Shown piece by piece: positions 42,287-50,082 of a stretch of 59,950 nt of DNA; position 1 is the first letter of the stretch, and each line of letters begins with the position of its first letter. Source of the stretch: Rubrivivax gelatinosus. GTDB lineage: Bacteria > Pseudomonadota > Gammaproteobacteria > Burkholderiales > Burkholderiaceae_C. The DNA lies in contig NZ_NRRU01000029.1 of the NCBI RefSeq assembly GCF_016583785.1, positions 1-59,950 on the forward strand. The letters run 5' to 3'. Below the pieces are notes generated by a model. That model was not told where the DNA came from, ran no database searches, and saw nothing but the letters and a program-made list of their open reading frames with translations. The translations under genes were made by a program, and so were the position numbers.

Positions 42287-43042
42287 CTAGGCCCCCCCGA
42301 ACCAACTGCCGAAGAAGGGGTAGAACGGGTTGCCGGTCAGCCGCCACAGCTGCCAACCCCAGGGCGCGTAAGCGAGCCCGAAACCCAGGGCCGCGCCGAG
42401 CGCGATCGCCAGCCCGCGCCGCGGCGGGAACCAGGGCTTGTGCGGAGTCCACCACCACAGCAGCAGCACCGGCAAGTAGATGGCGTTGGACAGCTTGAAA
42501 GCGGCCGCTACGCCCCACAGCGCCGCCGCGACCGCCGCCGAGCGGCTGCCGGCGCCCGGACGCAGCATCAGTGCGATCGCCCACAGCAGCGGCACCGCGG
42601 CCAGCAGATCGTTGGCGCTGGTCTCGACGCCGATCAGGATCACCGTGCTGGCGACCGCCAGCGCGCAGCTCAGGCTGCGCAGCGCAACGCCTTGCCAACC
42701 AGCGGCGTCGGGCATCAGGCGCCGGCCGATCAGCCAGACCGGGGGCACCACCATGGCCGCCTGGAACGCCGACCAGAGCGCCCCTGCGGCAGCGCCCGAA
42801 CCGGTCCACAGCGCGAGCCGATAGATCGGCCAGTAGAGATAGGGGTACTGATAGCCCTGGTAACTGGCGGCGACCACGTCCAGATCCCAGCGCGGCGACT
42901 GCGCCACCAGGCCGAGGTAGACGTGGTGATTCAGCGCGTCCCAGCTCCACGAGAAGTAGCCGGTGGCCAGCGGTATCGAAGCCGCTGCCAACGCTGCGAG
43001 CAGCGTGAGGACGAACGCCTCCAGTGCCAGTGCCCGCGTCAC
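42287..43042 (-). CDS. Membrane protein, N-terminal part of an amber-split gene
   Basis: About 251 residues from GTG at 43042, which lies 4 bp after the upstream GT2 stop; an ATG at 43114 would overlap that gene by 68 bp. It has seven or so hydrophobic helices, an acidic-aromatic loop (SWDALNHHVYLGLVAQSPRW) near the N-terminus, KLSNAIYLPVLLLWWW, and ends TGNPFYPFFGSWFGGA then TAG. The NPFYPFF motif is typical of mid-protein positions in integral-membrane glycosyltransferase-like proteins, and the frame continues after the TAG for another 388 codons. It looks like a point nonsense mutation (for example CAG to TAG), or a readthrough site. Confidence 0.65.
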   Translation of the reverse strand: MTRALALEAFVLTLLAALAAASIPLATGYFSWSWDALNHHVYLGLVAQSPRWDLDVVAASYQGYQYPYLYWPIYRLALWTGSGAAAGALWSAFQAAMVVPPVWLIGRRLMPDAAGWQGVALRSLSCALAVASTVILIGVETSANDLLAAVPLLWAIALMLRPGAGSRSAAVAAALWGVAAAFKLSNAIYLPVLLLWWWTPHKPWFPPRRGLAIALGAALGFGLAYAPWGWQLWRLTGNPFYPFFGSWFGGA

Positions 43043-43046
43043 GGGG

Positions 43047-44309
43047 TCAGCGCGAGCGCTGGGCGGCGGTGGCTGCCGGCCGACTCGAGTCGAAAGCGCT
43101 GCGCAGCGCGGCAAAGAAGATCGACGCCACCAGCGACTGGCTGCCGATCAGGACCAGCGCGATGCCCGGGATGATCTGGCGCATCGCGACCTCGGGATCG
43201 AGGGCGCCGAAGCCGGCGCGGCCCCATTGCAGCATCAGCGCGGCGCACAAGGCCATGCCGGCCAGCGCGCTGGCGCCACCCCATAGCGGCAGCGTCGGCC
43301 CGGCCGCCATCTGCAGCGCCCAGCGCTCCCGCGGATGCGGCGTGTCCAGGCGCGCGAAGTGACGCGCGAGAACCGCTCCGACCGCAAACAGCATGGTCTG
43401 ATAACCCAGCACCATCGCCGCGGCGGCGAAGAGCTGGGTATGGATGCCGACCGGCCAGGCGATCTGCCCGGGCCGGACCGCATTCGCCAGCGCCAGCTGC
43501 AGCAGGCCGAATCCGAAGATCGCGAGGCCGGGGTAGAGGAACAGCCAGCGCGGCGCGTACAGCATCAGGTAGCGCAGGTGGCGCCAGCCGTCGCGCCAGG
43601 TGTTCAGGTGCGGCGGACGGCCGCGGCCGTCCTTGGACAGCGTCACCGGCACCTCGGTGACACGCAGCCGTGCCTGCAGCGCCTTGACGATCATCTCGCT
43701 GGCGAACTCCATGCCGGGTGTCACCAGGTGCAGCGCCAGCACCGCATCGCGGCGAAAGCCGCGCAGGCCGCAGTGGAAGTCTCGCAGCGGGCCGCCGAAC
43801 AGGCGCCGGCCGAGAAAGCTGAGCACCGGGTTGCCGAGATAGCGGTGCAGCGGCGGCATCGCGCCGTCGGCGATGCCGCCGCGGAAGCGGTTGCCGACGA
43901 CCAGATCATGGCCGGCACGCAGTTGCTCGACGAACGGCGCCAGGGCGCTGAAGTCGTAGCTGTCGTCGGAGTCGCCCATGACGACGAACCGGCCGCGGGC
44001 GGCCGCGATGCCGGCGCGCAGCGCGGCACCGTAACCACGCTCCGGAACCGGGACCACACGGGCGCCGAGTTCGACCGCCAGGGCCTGAGAACCATCGATC
44101 GAGCCGTTGTCGGCGACCAGGACCTCGCCCTCCACGCCCGATGCGGCGAGAAAGGCCCTGGCTTTGGCGACACAGCGACCCAGCGTGCGCGCCTCGTTGA
44201 GGCAGGGCATCAGGATCGTCAGTTCCAGCGTCGACGGCGGTTCGACGGCCACGGCGCCGGCCAGCGGCAGCACCTCGTTGTGGTTATCCAAGACGGCTGA
44301 GCGGTTCAT
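43047..44309 (-). CDS. Polyprenyl-phosphate-type glycosyltransferase family 2 with membrane tail
   Basis: 420 residues. The GT-A domain (about 28-260) has LELTILMPCLNEARTLGRCV, EVLVADNGSIDGSQALAVEL, GYGAALRAGIAAARGRFVVM and GDSDDSYDF with the DxD motif. Four hydrophobic helices form the C-terminal third (YAPRWLFLYPGLAIFGFGLL and others). The layout is that of GT2 enzymes that charge polyprenyl phosphate with a sugar (DPM/GtrB-like). It would supply lipid-linked sugar to the glycan locus. ATG 44309 begins MNRSAVLDNHNEVLP; the extension upstream is rejected. It sits 59 bp downstream of the pilA terminator. Confidence 0.88.
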   Translation of the reverse strand: MNRSAVLDNHNEVLPLAGAVAVEPPSTLELTILMPCLNEARTLGRCVAKARAFLAASGVEGEVLVADNGSIDGSQALAVELGARVVPVPERGYGAALRAGIAAARGRFVVMGDSDDSYDFSALAPFVEQLRAGHDLVVGNRFRGGIADGAMPPLHRYLGNPVLSFLGRRLFGGPLRDFHCGLRGFRRDAVLALHLVTPGMEFASEMIVKALQARLRVTEVPVTLSKDGRGRPPHLNTWRDGWRHLRYLMLYAPRWLFLYPGLAIFGFGLLQLALANAVRPGQIAWPVGIHTQLFAAAAMVLGYQTMLFAVGAVLARHFARLDTPHPRERWALQMAAGPTLPLWGGASALAGMALCAALMLQWGRAGFGALDPEVAMRQIIPGIALVLIGSQSLVASIFFAALRSAFDSSRPAATAAQRSR

Positions 44310-44360
44310 GGCATCGGCGGAAGCTGGAACGCGATGATGGCCGGGTTGGGCGCAGGCCAG

Positions 44361-44391
44361 AAAGAGAAATGGCGGCCGATCGGCCGCCATT
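44361..44391 (-). terminator. Intrinsic terminator of pilA
   Basis: A perfect 12-bp palindromic stem, AATGGCGGCCGA/TCGGCCGCCATT (44368-44391), followed on the minus strand by TTTCTCTTTCT. It begins 22 bp after the pilA stop codon, so most pilA transcription should end before the glycosyltransferase genes. Confidence 0.75.
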
Positions 44392-44412
44392 CAGGCTTGC
44401 TGGACGCGGGGA

Positions 44413-44883
44413 TCAGCCCTTGCAGGAACCCGGCAGGTACTTGGGCGGCAGCGTCGTGCCGTCAGTCGTGCTACCGCAACGCCACGCGGCGATGGTGCCG
44501 CCAGCAGCAGGCGCGGTCGTCATGTCCGAATCGGAGAACGGCTTGAGCGACACGATCTTGCCGTCCAGCGCGGTGTCGTCGAAGCCCTGGGTCGTGACCT
44601 TGATCGTCCCGTCGGAAGCGGTATCGACCTTCTTGACGTACTTGGTGCCGGAGCCGTCGGCGACTTCGCAGCCCCAGGAACCGGCCTCGGGAAGCGTGGT
44701 CGCGGACTGAACGGTCTCGGTGATCGCGGTGCGGCAGGCAGAGGCCGCCAGCACGATTTCCGAAACCTTGGCCTTCTTCGTGTAGTCGGAATATGCCGGC
44801 AGCGCAACGGCGGCCAGGATGCCGATGATCGCAACGACGATCATCAGTTCGATCAGCGTGAAACCTTGCTGGGCACGTTTCAT
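44413..44883 (-). CDS. pilA: Type IV major pilin
   Basis: 156 residues. Prepilin leader MKRAQQG, cleaved before Phe by PilD, with Glu at +5 ([20 protein letters not shown]), then [20 protein letters not shown], the classic N-terminal helix. The C-terminal domain has a paired Cys arrangement near the end ([20 protein letters not shown] then C), forming the D-region disulfide loop, plus an earlier Cys pair (SACRTA and WGCEVA). It assembles into type IV pili for twitching, adhesion or DNA uptake. ATG 44883 has GGAG eight bases upstream, and a sigma-54 promoter lies at 44934. The Ser/Thr-rich head is compatible with O-glycosylation by the ligase at 35036. Confidence 0.95.
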   Translation of the reverse strand: MKRAQQGFTLIELMIVVAIIGILAAVALPAYSDYTKKAKVSEIVLAASACRTAITETVQSATTLPEAGSWGCEVADGSGTKYVKKVDTASDGTIKVTTQGFDDTALDGKIVSLKPFSDSDMTTAPAAGGTIAAWRCGSTTDGTTLPPKYLPGSCKG

Positions 44884-44933
44884 GGATGGAGCTCCGGTTG
44901 AGAGTGGGGAAGATTCGAGAGACACCCCGCATT

Positions 44934-44949
44934 CGCAGGGGTCGTGCCA
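44934..44949 (-). promoter_or_regulatory. Sigma-54 (RpoN) promoter of pilA
   Basis: On the minus strand TGGCACGACCCCTGCG matches the -24/-12 consensus (TGGCACG, 4 nt, yTGC) with exact GG-to-GC spacing. Transcription would start about 12 nt downstream, giving a leader of about 40 nt. In related bacteria the PilS/PilR two-component system activates this promoter; neither gene is in the window. Confidence 0.8.
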
Positions 44950-45045
44950 GGCCGCATAGCGTCAAATCCATCACACCGACTGACGCAAAACGTCACTTTC
45001 CCGGGCCCGCGCGCTGCCCCATGGGGCACAAAGCGACGTTTCTCG

Positions 45046-45831
45046 TCAGTCGCCCAACACCAGCCGCTGCCCCGAGCGCAGCGCGCGCACGCGGTGCGGG
45101 CCGGGCAGCGCGGCGATCTCCGACATCACCGCGTCGACCATGCCGGGTTTGATGTGGGTGATGTAGACGTCCACCGGCCGCTGCAGCTGCGCCAGTTCCT
45201 CGCGCAGCAGCGCCGGGCACAGGTGCAGGCTGACGTCGGCGAGCGCTCGTTCGTCGTCGCCGAAGGCGGTCTCGACGATCAGCGCGCGCAGGTCCAGCTG
45301 CGCCAGCCGGCGCCAGAGCGCCGGGATCGGGCCGGTGTCGCCGCTGTAGGCCCAGGTGCGTCCGGCCGCGTCGACCAGCGCAAAACCGACCGCCGGCACG
45401 GTGTGCGACGCCGGCAGCACCTCGACCGTGCGGCCGGGATCCAGCACCAGCCGGTCGCCGACCGCGAACGGCACGAACTCCAGCATCGGCTGCTCCGGGC
45501 TGGGCAGGCGCGTGAAGTCGGGCCAGATGACGCCGTTGAAGACGTGCGTTTGCAGCGCCGCCAGCGTCTCGGGCAGCGCGTGCACCCGGATCGGCGGCCG
45601 CCCCGCGGCGGCGCGGCGGCGCTTGACGCTGTCGGCCAGCAGGCCGATCGCGAGCACGTGGTCCAGGTGCGAGTGGCTGACGAACACGTGGTCTATGCAC
45701 ACGAGTTCGTCCAGGGTCAGCTCGCCGACGCCGGTGCCGGCATCGACCAGCACGTCGTCGTCGAGGAGGAAGGAAGTGGTTCGGTTGCCCGCGGCGATGG
45801 AGCCCGAACAACCGAGGATGCGGATCTGCAT
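45046..45831 (-). CDS. MBL-fold phosphodiesterase, class II cAMP PDE-like
   Basis: 261 residues. MQIRILGCSGSIAAGNRTTS starts the metallo-beta-lactamase fold; the metal motif is FVSHSHLDHVLAIGLLADSV, with further ligands in SHTVPAVGFALV, YSGDTGPIPALW and the ITHIKPG segment. The pattern matches class II 3',5'-cyclic nucleotide phosphodiesterases and related hydrolases. ATG 45831 was chosen because the extension to 45984 shows no family resemblance. It lies 252 bp downstream of the FHA gene on the same strand, so it may belong to that signalling unit or be independent. Confidence 0.85.
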   Translation of the reverse strand: MQIRILGCSGSIAAGNRTTSFLLDDDVLVDAGTGVGELTLDELVCIDHVFVSHSHLDHVLAIGLLADSVKRRRAAAGRPPIRVHALPETLAALQTHVFNGVIWPDFTRLPSPEQPMLEFVPFAVGDRLVLDPGRTVEVLPASHTVPAVGFALVDAAGRTWAYSGDTGPIPALWRRLAQLDLRALIVETAFGDDERALADVSLHLCPALLREELAQLQRPVDVYITHIKPGMVDAVMSEIAALPGPHRVRALRSGQRLVLGD

Positions 45832-46083
45832 GAGGCGGCGAAGTCGGCCGCCGGAAGTCCGACGGGAGACCCATGCTGAACGCCGGACCGCAGGCACGCA
45901 AGCCGGGGAATGGGCATTCGCCCCGCTGCAGCGGGGGGTCGTGCTGCCGCGCGGGCAGCGACCGTGAAGACCGTCACGCGCCACCGCGGAGGGGGCGGCA
46001 GCACCGGCTCAAGTCTCGCCCGCGAAATCGCGCTCGGGCCTTGGATCGGCGGGCCAGGCCTTCCGGCGTCGCCGGCCCGGCGC

Positions 46084-46749
46084 TCAGTGGTGGATGAACT
46101 GCATCGCCGTGCCGGCGAGCTCGATGACGTCGCCGTTGCGCAGCGGCACCGAGTCGCCGGCCAGCGGCACGCCGTTGACGCTGGGGCGCGTGACGCCCTC
46201 GACGTGCGAGAAGGCATAACCGTTGGGCCGGCGCGTGATCGAGGCCACCTGCACACCCGGCTTGCCGACGGTGGTGACGACCTTGGTCAGCGTCACCTCG
46301 CGGCCGGCGGCGGCGCCGTTGAGCACCTTGATCGAGGCGCTGCCCGTCGGCGCCGCAGCCGCCGCCGGGGCGTGGCCGGAACGGGTCGGGCCGGCGGACG
46401 TGAAGGCCGGCGCCGTGCCGGTAGCCGGCCGCATCACCATCGTCTTCTCGTACTCCGAGCTCTCCTCGGTCAGGTACTTGATCTTGTACTTGCCGATCTC
46501 GACGGTGTCGTTGTGCGCCAGCAGCTGCTTCTTGATCGCCTTGCCGTTGATGTAGGTGCCGTTGGTGCTGTTCAGGTCTTCGATGAAGACGTCGGCCGCG
46601 ACCATCTGCAGCACCGCGTGCTCGCCGCTCACCGCCAGGTTGTCGATGACGATGTCGTTGTAGGGGCGCCGCCCGAGCGTCGTCTTGTCCTTGGTGATCT
46701 GGACTTCCTTGATGACGACACCGTCTAGCGATACCACCAGCTTGCCCAT
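46084..46749 (-). CDS. FHA-domain protein
   Basis: 221 residues. The N-terminal FHA domain (about 20-90) has TLGRRPYNDIVIDNLAVSGE HAV and IEDLNSTNGTYINGKAIKK, the phosphothreonine-binding GR, SxxH and NG residues. A Pro/Ala linker with a Thr-rich segment (YEKTMVMRPATGTAP) could carry phosphorylation sites. The C-terminal half has a second, degenerate FHA-like segment (TTVGKPGVQVASITRRPNG, SVNGVPLAGDSVPLRNGDVI). It is expected to bind targets of the Ser/Thr kinase encoded two genes upstream. It follows the phosphatase gene by 85 bp. Confidence 0.9.
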   Translation of the reverse strand: MGKLVVSLDGVVIKEVQITKDKTTLGRRPYNDIVIDNLAVSGEHAVLQMVAADVFIEDLNSTNGTYINGKAIKKQLLAHNDTVEIGKYKIKYLTEESSEYEKTMVMRPATGTAPAFTSAGPTRSGHAPAAAAAPTGSASIKVLNGAAAGREVTLTKVVTTVGKPGVQVASITRRPNGYAFSHVEGVTRPSVNGVPLAGDSVPLRNGDVIELAGTAMQFIHH

Positions 46750-46834
46750 TCGAGACCTCAGATGTGCCTACCGTCGGCTGCGGCGTGCGGGCGCCGCCCG
46801 ATCCGCGCCGGTACGGCCGTTGTTTTGATACTGG

Positions 46835-47629
46835 CTAGCGGCGAAACGGCCACCAGGAGCGGACAGCGGCCCCGGCACCACCCGAGGCGCGCGCCAGGAC
46901 CACGGAGATATTATCCCTGCCGCCTGCGTCATTGGCGGCGTCGATCAGGGTACGACACCCTGCCTCGAGGGACTCGCCGCAGGCCGCCAGCAGCCGGCCG
47001 ATCGCGGCGTCGTCGAGCATGTCCGAGAGCCCGTCGGAACACATCAGGTACAGGTCGCCGGCCAGCACGTCGTGCACGTGCATCTCCAGCAGCACCGTGT
47101 CCTCTACACCGACGGCGCGCGTGACCAGGTTCTTGTTCGACGAGAACGCGGCCTGCTCGGGCGTGATCAGGCCGGCGTCGATCTGCTCCTGCAGCAGCGA
47201 GTGGTCGCGCGAGATCTGCTGCAGCCGGCCGCCGCGCATGCGGTAGGCGCGCGAGTCGCCGACGTGGCCCAGGATCAGGCGGTTGTCGCGGAACACGGCC
47301 ACCACCAGCGTCGTGCCCATGCCGGCGTACTGCGGGTTGGCGTTGGCGGCGTTGAAGATCGCGCGGTTGGCGTTGTCCACGCAGATGTCCATCGCCCGGC
47401 GCACGTCGCCGTCGCTGGCCTGGGCACCGGCCTCGCGCAGCCAGCGGCCGAGCTCGCGCACGATGAAGCTGGTGGCCATCTGGCTGGCGACTTCGCCGGC
47501 GTTGTAGCCGCCCATGCCGTCGGCCAGCACGGCGAGCAGCGCCTCGGCGTCGATCGCGACCGAGTCCTCGTTGTTGCTGCGGGCGCGACCGGTATCGACG
47601 CCGGAAAAGAACTCGGTCGTCATCGGCAC
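46835..47629 (-). CDS. PP2C-type Ser/Thr protein phosphatase
   Basis: 264 residues of the PPM/PP2C family. Metal-binding acidic motifs appear in order: GRARSNNEDSVAID, LLAVLADGMGGYNAGEVAS, GHVGDSRAYRMRGG, LMCSDGLSDMLDDA and GGRDNISVVLAR. Its size matches bacterial Stp/PrpC enzymes that reverse Hanks-type kinase phosphorylation. It is encoded between a Ser/Thr kinase (77 bp upstream) and an FHA protein, the usual composition of a bacterial Ser/Thr signalling module. Confidence 0.95.
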   Translation of the reverse strand: MPMTTEFFSGVDTGRARSNNEDSVAIDAEALLAVLADGMGGYNAGEVASQMATSFIVRELGRWLREAGAQASDGDVRRAMDICVDNANRAIFNAANANPQYAGMGTTLVVAVFRDNRLILGHVGDSRAYRMRGGRLQQISRDHSLLQEQIDAGLITPEQAAFSSNKNLVTRAVGVEDTVLLEMHVHDVLAGDLYLMCSDGLSDMLDDAAIGRLLAACGESLEAGCRTLIDAANDAGGRDNISVVLARASGGAGAAVRSWWPFRR

Positions 47630-47706
47630 GGCACGAACCTGGCTCGGTCAGTCATGGTTTTTTGCGATTGTGCAACGGATATCTGCACCCCGGCCGCCCC
47701 GGCATG

Positions 47707-48585
47707 TCAAGAGCGCGGCAGCGGCACTGCCGCCGTGCCGTCGATCGCACGGATGATGTCGTGCAGCGCGTCGGCGACCACCACGGCATCGGCCGGACGT
47801 TCGGCGGGGCGTTTGGCCAGCAGCCTGGCGACAAGCTCGACCAGGGCCGCGGGCAGCCCGGGGCGCAGGCTGCCGAGATCGGGCGCGGGACGTTCGGCGA
47901 CGTCGCGCAGCAGCTCGCCCAGCGAAGGCGCCTCGTGCGGCCGCCGCCCGGCCAGCAGCTCGAAGAGCAGGACGCCGAGCGCGTACAGGTCGCCACGCGC
48001 GTCGGCGGCGGCGCCGGCCAGCTGCTCCGGCGCCATGTAGGCCGGCGAGCCGAGCACGAGGCCGGTGCGGGTGCTCTCGGCGTCGACGCCGCGGGCCAGG
48101 CCGAAGTCCGTCAGCGTCACGCGCCGGCTCGCCCAGTCGACCATCACGTTGGCCGGCTTCAGGTCGCGGTGCACGACACCCTGGCCGTGGGCATACGCCA
48201 GCGCGCGTGCGACGCGCTCGGCGACACGCAGCACGACCGGCTCCGGCAGCAGCCGCGCGCCATGGGTGTAGCGCTCCAGGCTGCAACCGCACAGCAGTTC
48301 CATCACCAGCCAGGGGCCGGCCTCGTCGCTGCCGGCGCCGATGACGCGCACGATGTCCGGGTGCTGCAGGCGCCGCGTGGCGTCGGTCTCGGCGGTGAAG
48401 CGGCGCTGCGTGTCGCCGCGTCGGCGCGGGTCGCCGGCCGGCAGCCGCAGGCGCTTGAACGCCACCTGCTCGCCGCTGGCGATGTCGGTGGCGAGGTGCA
48501 CGTCACCGTGCTGGCCGCTGCCGATGAGGCCGGCGAGGCGGTAACCGCCCACGACGGGGCCGGCGGCGGGGGTTGGGGGAAGCAC
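47707..48585 (-). CDS. Hanks-type Ser/Thr protein kinase
   Basis: 292 residues, essentially only the kinase domain. GYRLAGLIGSGQHGDVHLAT is the P-loop, with the Lys in EQVAFKRLRL; the catalytic loop is VVHRDLKPANVMVD, the DFG segment is TLTDFGLARG and the APE-like motif AYMAPEQLAG. There is no membrane helix or PASTA domain, so it is a soluble kinase. The start is GTG at 48585; a second GTG 11 codons later is possible. Probable first gene of the kinase-phosphatase-FHA set. No type VI secretion genes are in the window. Confidence 0.93.
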   Translation of the reverse strand: MLPPTPAAGPVVGGYRLAGLIGSGQHGDVHLATDIASGEQVAFKRLRLPAGDPRRRGDTQRRFTAETDATRRLQHPDIVRVIGAGSDEAGPWLVMELLCGCSLERYTHGARLLPEPVVLRVAERVARALAYAHGQGVVHRDLKPANVMVDWASRRVTLTDFGLARGVDAESTRTGLVLGSPAYMAPEQLAGAAADARGDLYALGVLLFELLAGRRPHEAPSLGELLRDVAERPAPDLGSLRPGLPAALVELVARLLAKRPAERPADAVVVADALHDIIRAIDGTAAVPLPRS

Positions 48586-48659
48586 GGGCTGCGGCGCGGG
48601 AAAAAGGACCGCGCGACGCTAGCACAGGGCCGGCGCACGACCGCCCCGCGTTCGTGTGT

Positions 48660-49112
48660 TCAGTCGCTCAGCGCCAGCACCGTGGCCATGCCGGTGGCCA
48701 CCGCGGCGGCGGCGGTCCAGCGGCCGCCGTCGGACTGCGGCTGCTCGGCACTGACCGGCTGCATCGCGACGCCGAGCTTGGGGCGGCGCGCATCGAGCAC
48801 GCGCAGGTCGGCGCCGAGCCGGCGGCGCAGGCGCTCGCTGACTTCGGGCAGCGGGCAGCGCGCGACCATCCACTCGCGTTCGCCGGGGGTGGACGCGAAC
48901 ACCGGCTCCAGGCGCGCGCGCAGGCCGCGCGCCCAGTGCTCGCGCCACTGCTCGCGGTTGCGGTGCGAGACCCACTTGCCGATGCGGTGCGTCAGCTTGG
49001 GGGCACAGCCGACGACGATCCAGCGTGTCGGCAGGCCCGAGGCGGCCAGCATCGGCGCCAGGATCTGACGGGCGTGGTCGGCGTCGTCGACAAAGACAGC
49101 GATCTGTTCCAT
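48660..49112 (-). CDS. Hypothetical protein
   Basis: 150 residues, MEQIAVFVDDADHARQILAP, a Rossmann-like opening (beta strand, D-D, helix, then LPTRWIVVGCAPKLTHRIGK). The middle is rich in Arg and Trp (REQWREHWARGLRARLEPVF) and the end is a hydrophobic Ala/Thr-rich segment. I do not recognise a named family; the start recalls universal-stress-like proteins. GAGGAG precedes ATG 49112. It follows terC1 by 26 bp and is probably cotranscribed with it, hence possibly under the same riboswitch. Confidence 0.75.
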   Translation of the reverse strand: MEQIAVFVDDADHARQILAPMLAASGLPTRWIVVGCAPKLTHRIGKWVSHRNREQWREHWARGLRARLEPVFASTPGEREWMVARCPLPEVSERLRRRLGADLRVLDARRPKLGVAMQPVSAEQPQSDGGRWTAAAAVATGMATVLALSD

Positions 49113-49138
49113 GGTGGGTCTCCTCGCGTTGCTGGGAG

Positions 49139-49837
49139 TCAGGCGGCACGCGGCGGTTCCGCAGCCGCCGCCCGATGGCGGCGCGCCGTCCACCAGCCGG
49201 CACCGAGCACGCCGCAGACGAGCACGGCGTAGGTCAGCAGGCGCGCCGGCAGGTTCGGGTCGTAGAAGGGGTCGAGCCAGGGTTCGCCGACGATCATCTT
49301 GGCCGCGGTGAACGCCAGCACGCCGGCACCGACGTAGGTGATGATGGGGAAGCGGTCGACGAGCTTGAGCACCAGCGTGCTGCCCCAGACGACGATCGGG
49401 ATGCTGATCAGCAGGCCGATGACGACCAGGTCGAAACTGCCGTGGGCGGCGCCGGCGACACCGAGCACGTTGTCGATGCCCATCAGCGCGTCGGCGACGA
49501 TGATGGTGCGCATCGCGCCCCAGAAGGTGGTGACGGCGATGCCGTGTTCACCCTCACCGTCCTGCGGCGCCAGCAGCTTGTAGGCGATCCAGACCAGGCC
49601 CAGGCCGCCGACCAGCATCAGCCCCGGGATCTTCAGCAGCCAGACCACGGCCAGCGTCATCGTCGAGCGCACGACGACCGCGCCGACGGTGCCCCAGACG
49701 ATGGCGCGCTTGCGCAGGTGTTCCGGCAGCTGGCGTGCGGCCAGCGCGATGACGATCGCGTTGTCGCCCGCGAGGACGAGGTCGATCAGGATGATGGCGA
49801 CGAGCGCCGAGAACCAGGCAGGTGAGAGGAACTCCAT
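49139..49837 (-). CDS. TerC-family membrane protein, riboswitch-controlled
   Basis: 232 residues with about seven hydrophobic helices and the two TerC motifs: IDLVLAGDNAIVIALAARQL in the first half and DALMGIDNVLGVAGAAHGSF in the second. The intramembrane Asp-Asn (GDN, IDN) pairs are thought to coordinate metal ions. Members such as Alx/MeeF/YkoY export manganese, often to load secreted metalloproteins. A yybP-ykoY riboswitch lies directly upstream (49896-50036), supporting a manganese-export role. A second TerC paralogue lies upstream at 50083. Confidence 0.93.
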   Translation of the reverse strand: MEFLSPAWFSALVAIILIDLVLAGDNAIVIALAARQLPEHLRKRAIVWGTVGAVVVRSTMTLAVVWLLKIPGLMLVGGLGLVWIAYKLLAPQDGEGEHGIAVTTFWGAMRTIIVADALMGIDNVLGVAGAAHGSFDLVVIGLLISIPIVVWGSTLVLKLVDRFPIITYVGAGVLAFTAAKMIVGEPWLDPFYDPNLPARLLTYAVLVCGVLGAGWWTARRHRAAAAEPPRAA

Positions 49838-49895
49838 CGAAACTCCAGGCGAGAACGAACGACGTAGGGCACACGGCGTGCGCGGTGTGCTCTGG

Positions 49896-50036
49896 CGTCG
49901 AAGGTCTCGCTCGGCTGGAGTTGTATGGTTGTGGCCCGACGGACCGGAAGCTGCGCTTCGTATTGACGGCCCGCCATCGTCCGGCGCCGACCGTGTCCCC
50001 CTGGTCGGGCCGGCAGGAGCTACTCCCCTTCGGTGT
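49896..50036 (-). promoter_or_regulatory. yybP-ykoY manganese riboswitch
   Basis: In the 245-bp gap before the TerC gene, the minus strand shows the conserved 5' element GAAGGGGAGTAGC (about 50022-50036) and the 3' element GCGAGACCTTCG (about 49900-49911), separated by two GC-rich hairpin arms. These are the two metal-sensing loops of the yybP-ykoY family, which in known cases bind Mn2+ and turn on TerC-type exporters. Ends are approximate. The remaining 58 nt to the start codon can form the expression platform (an ACACGGCGTG/CACGCCGTGT-type stem is visible). Confidence 0.85.
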
Positions 50037-50082
50037 GGCGATGATAACCACCGGGCCCGCGTCGGCGGGTCCGTAGCGCCAC

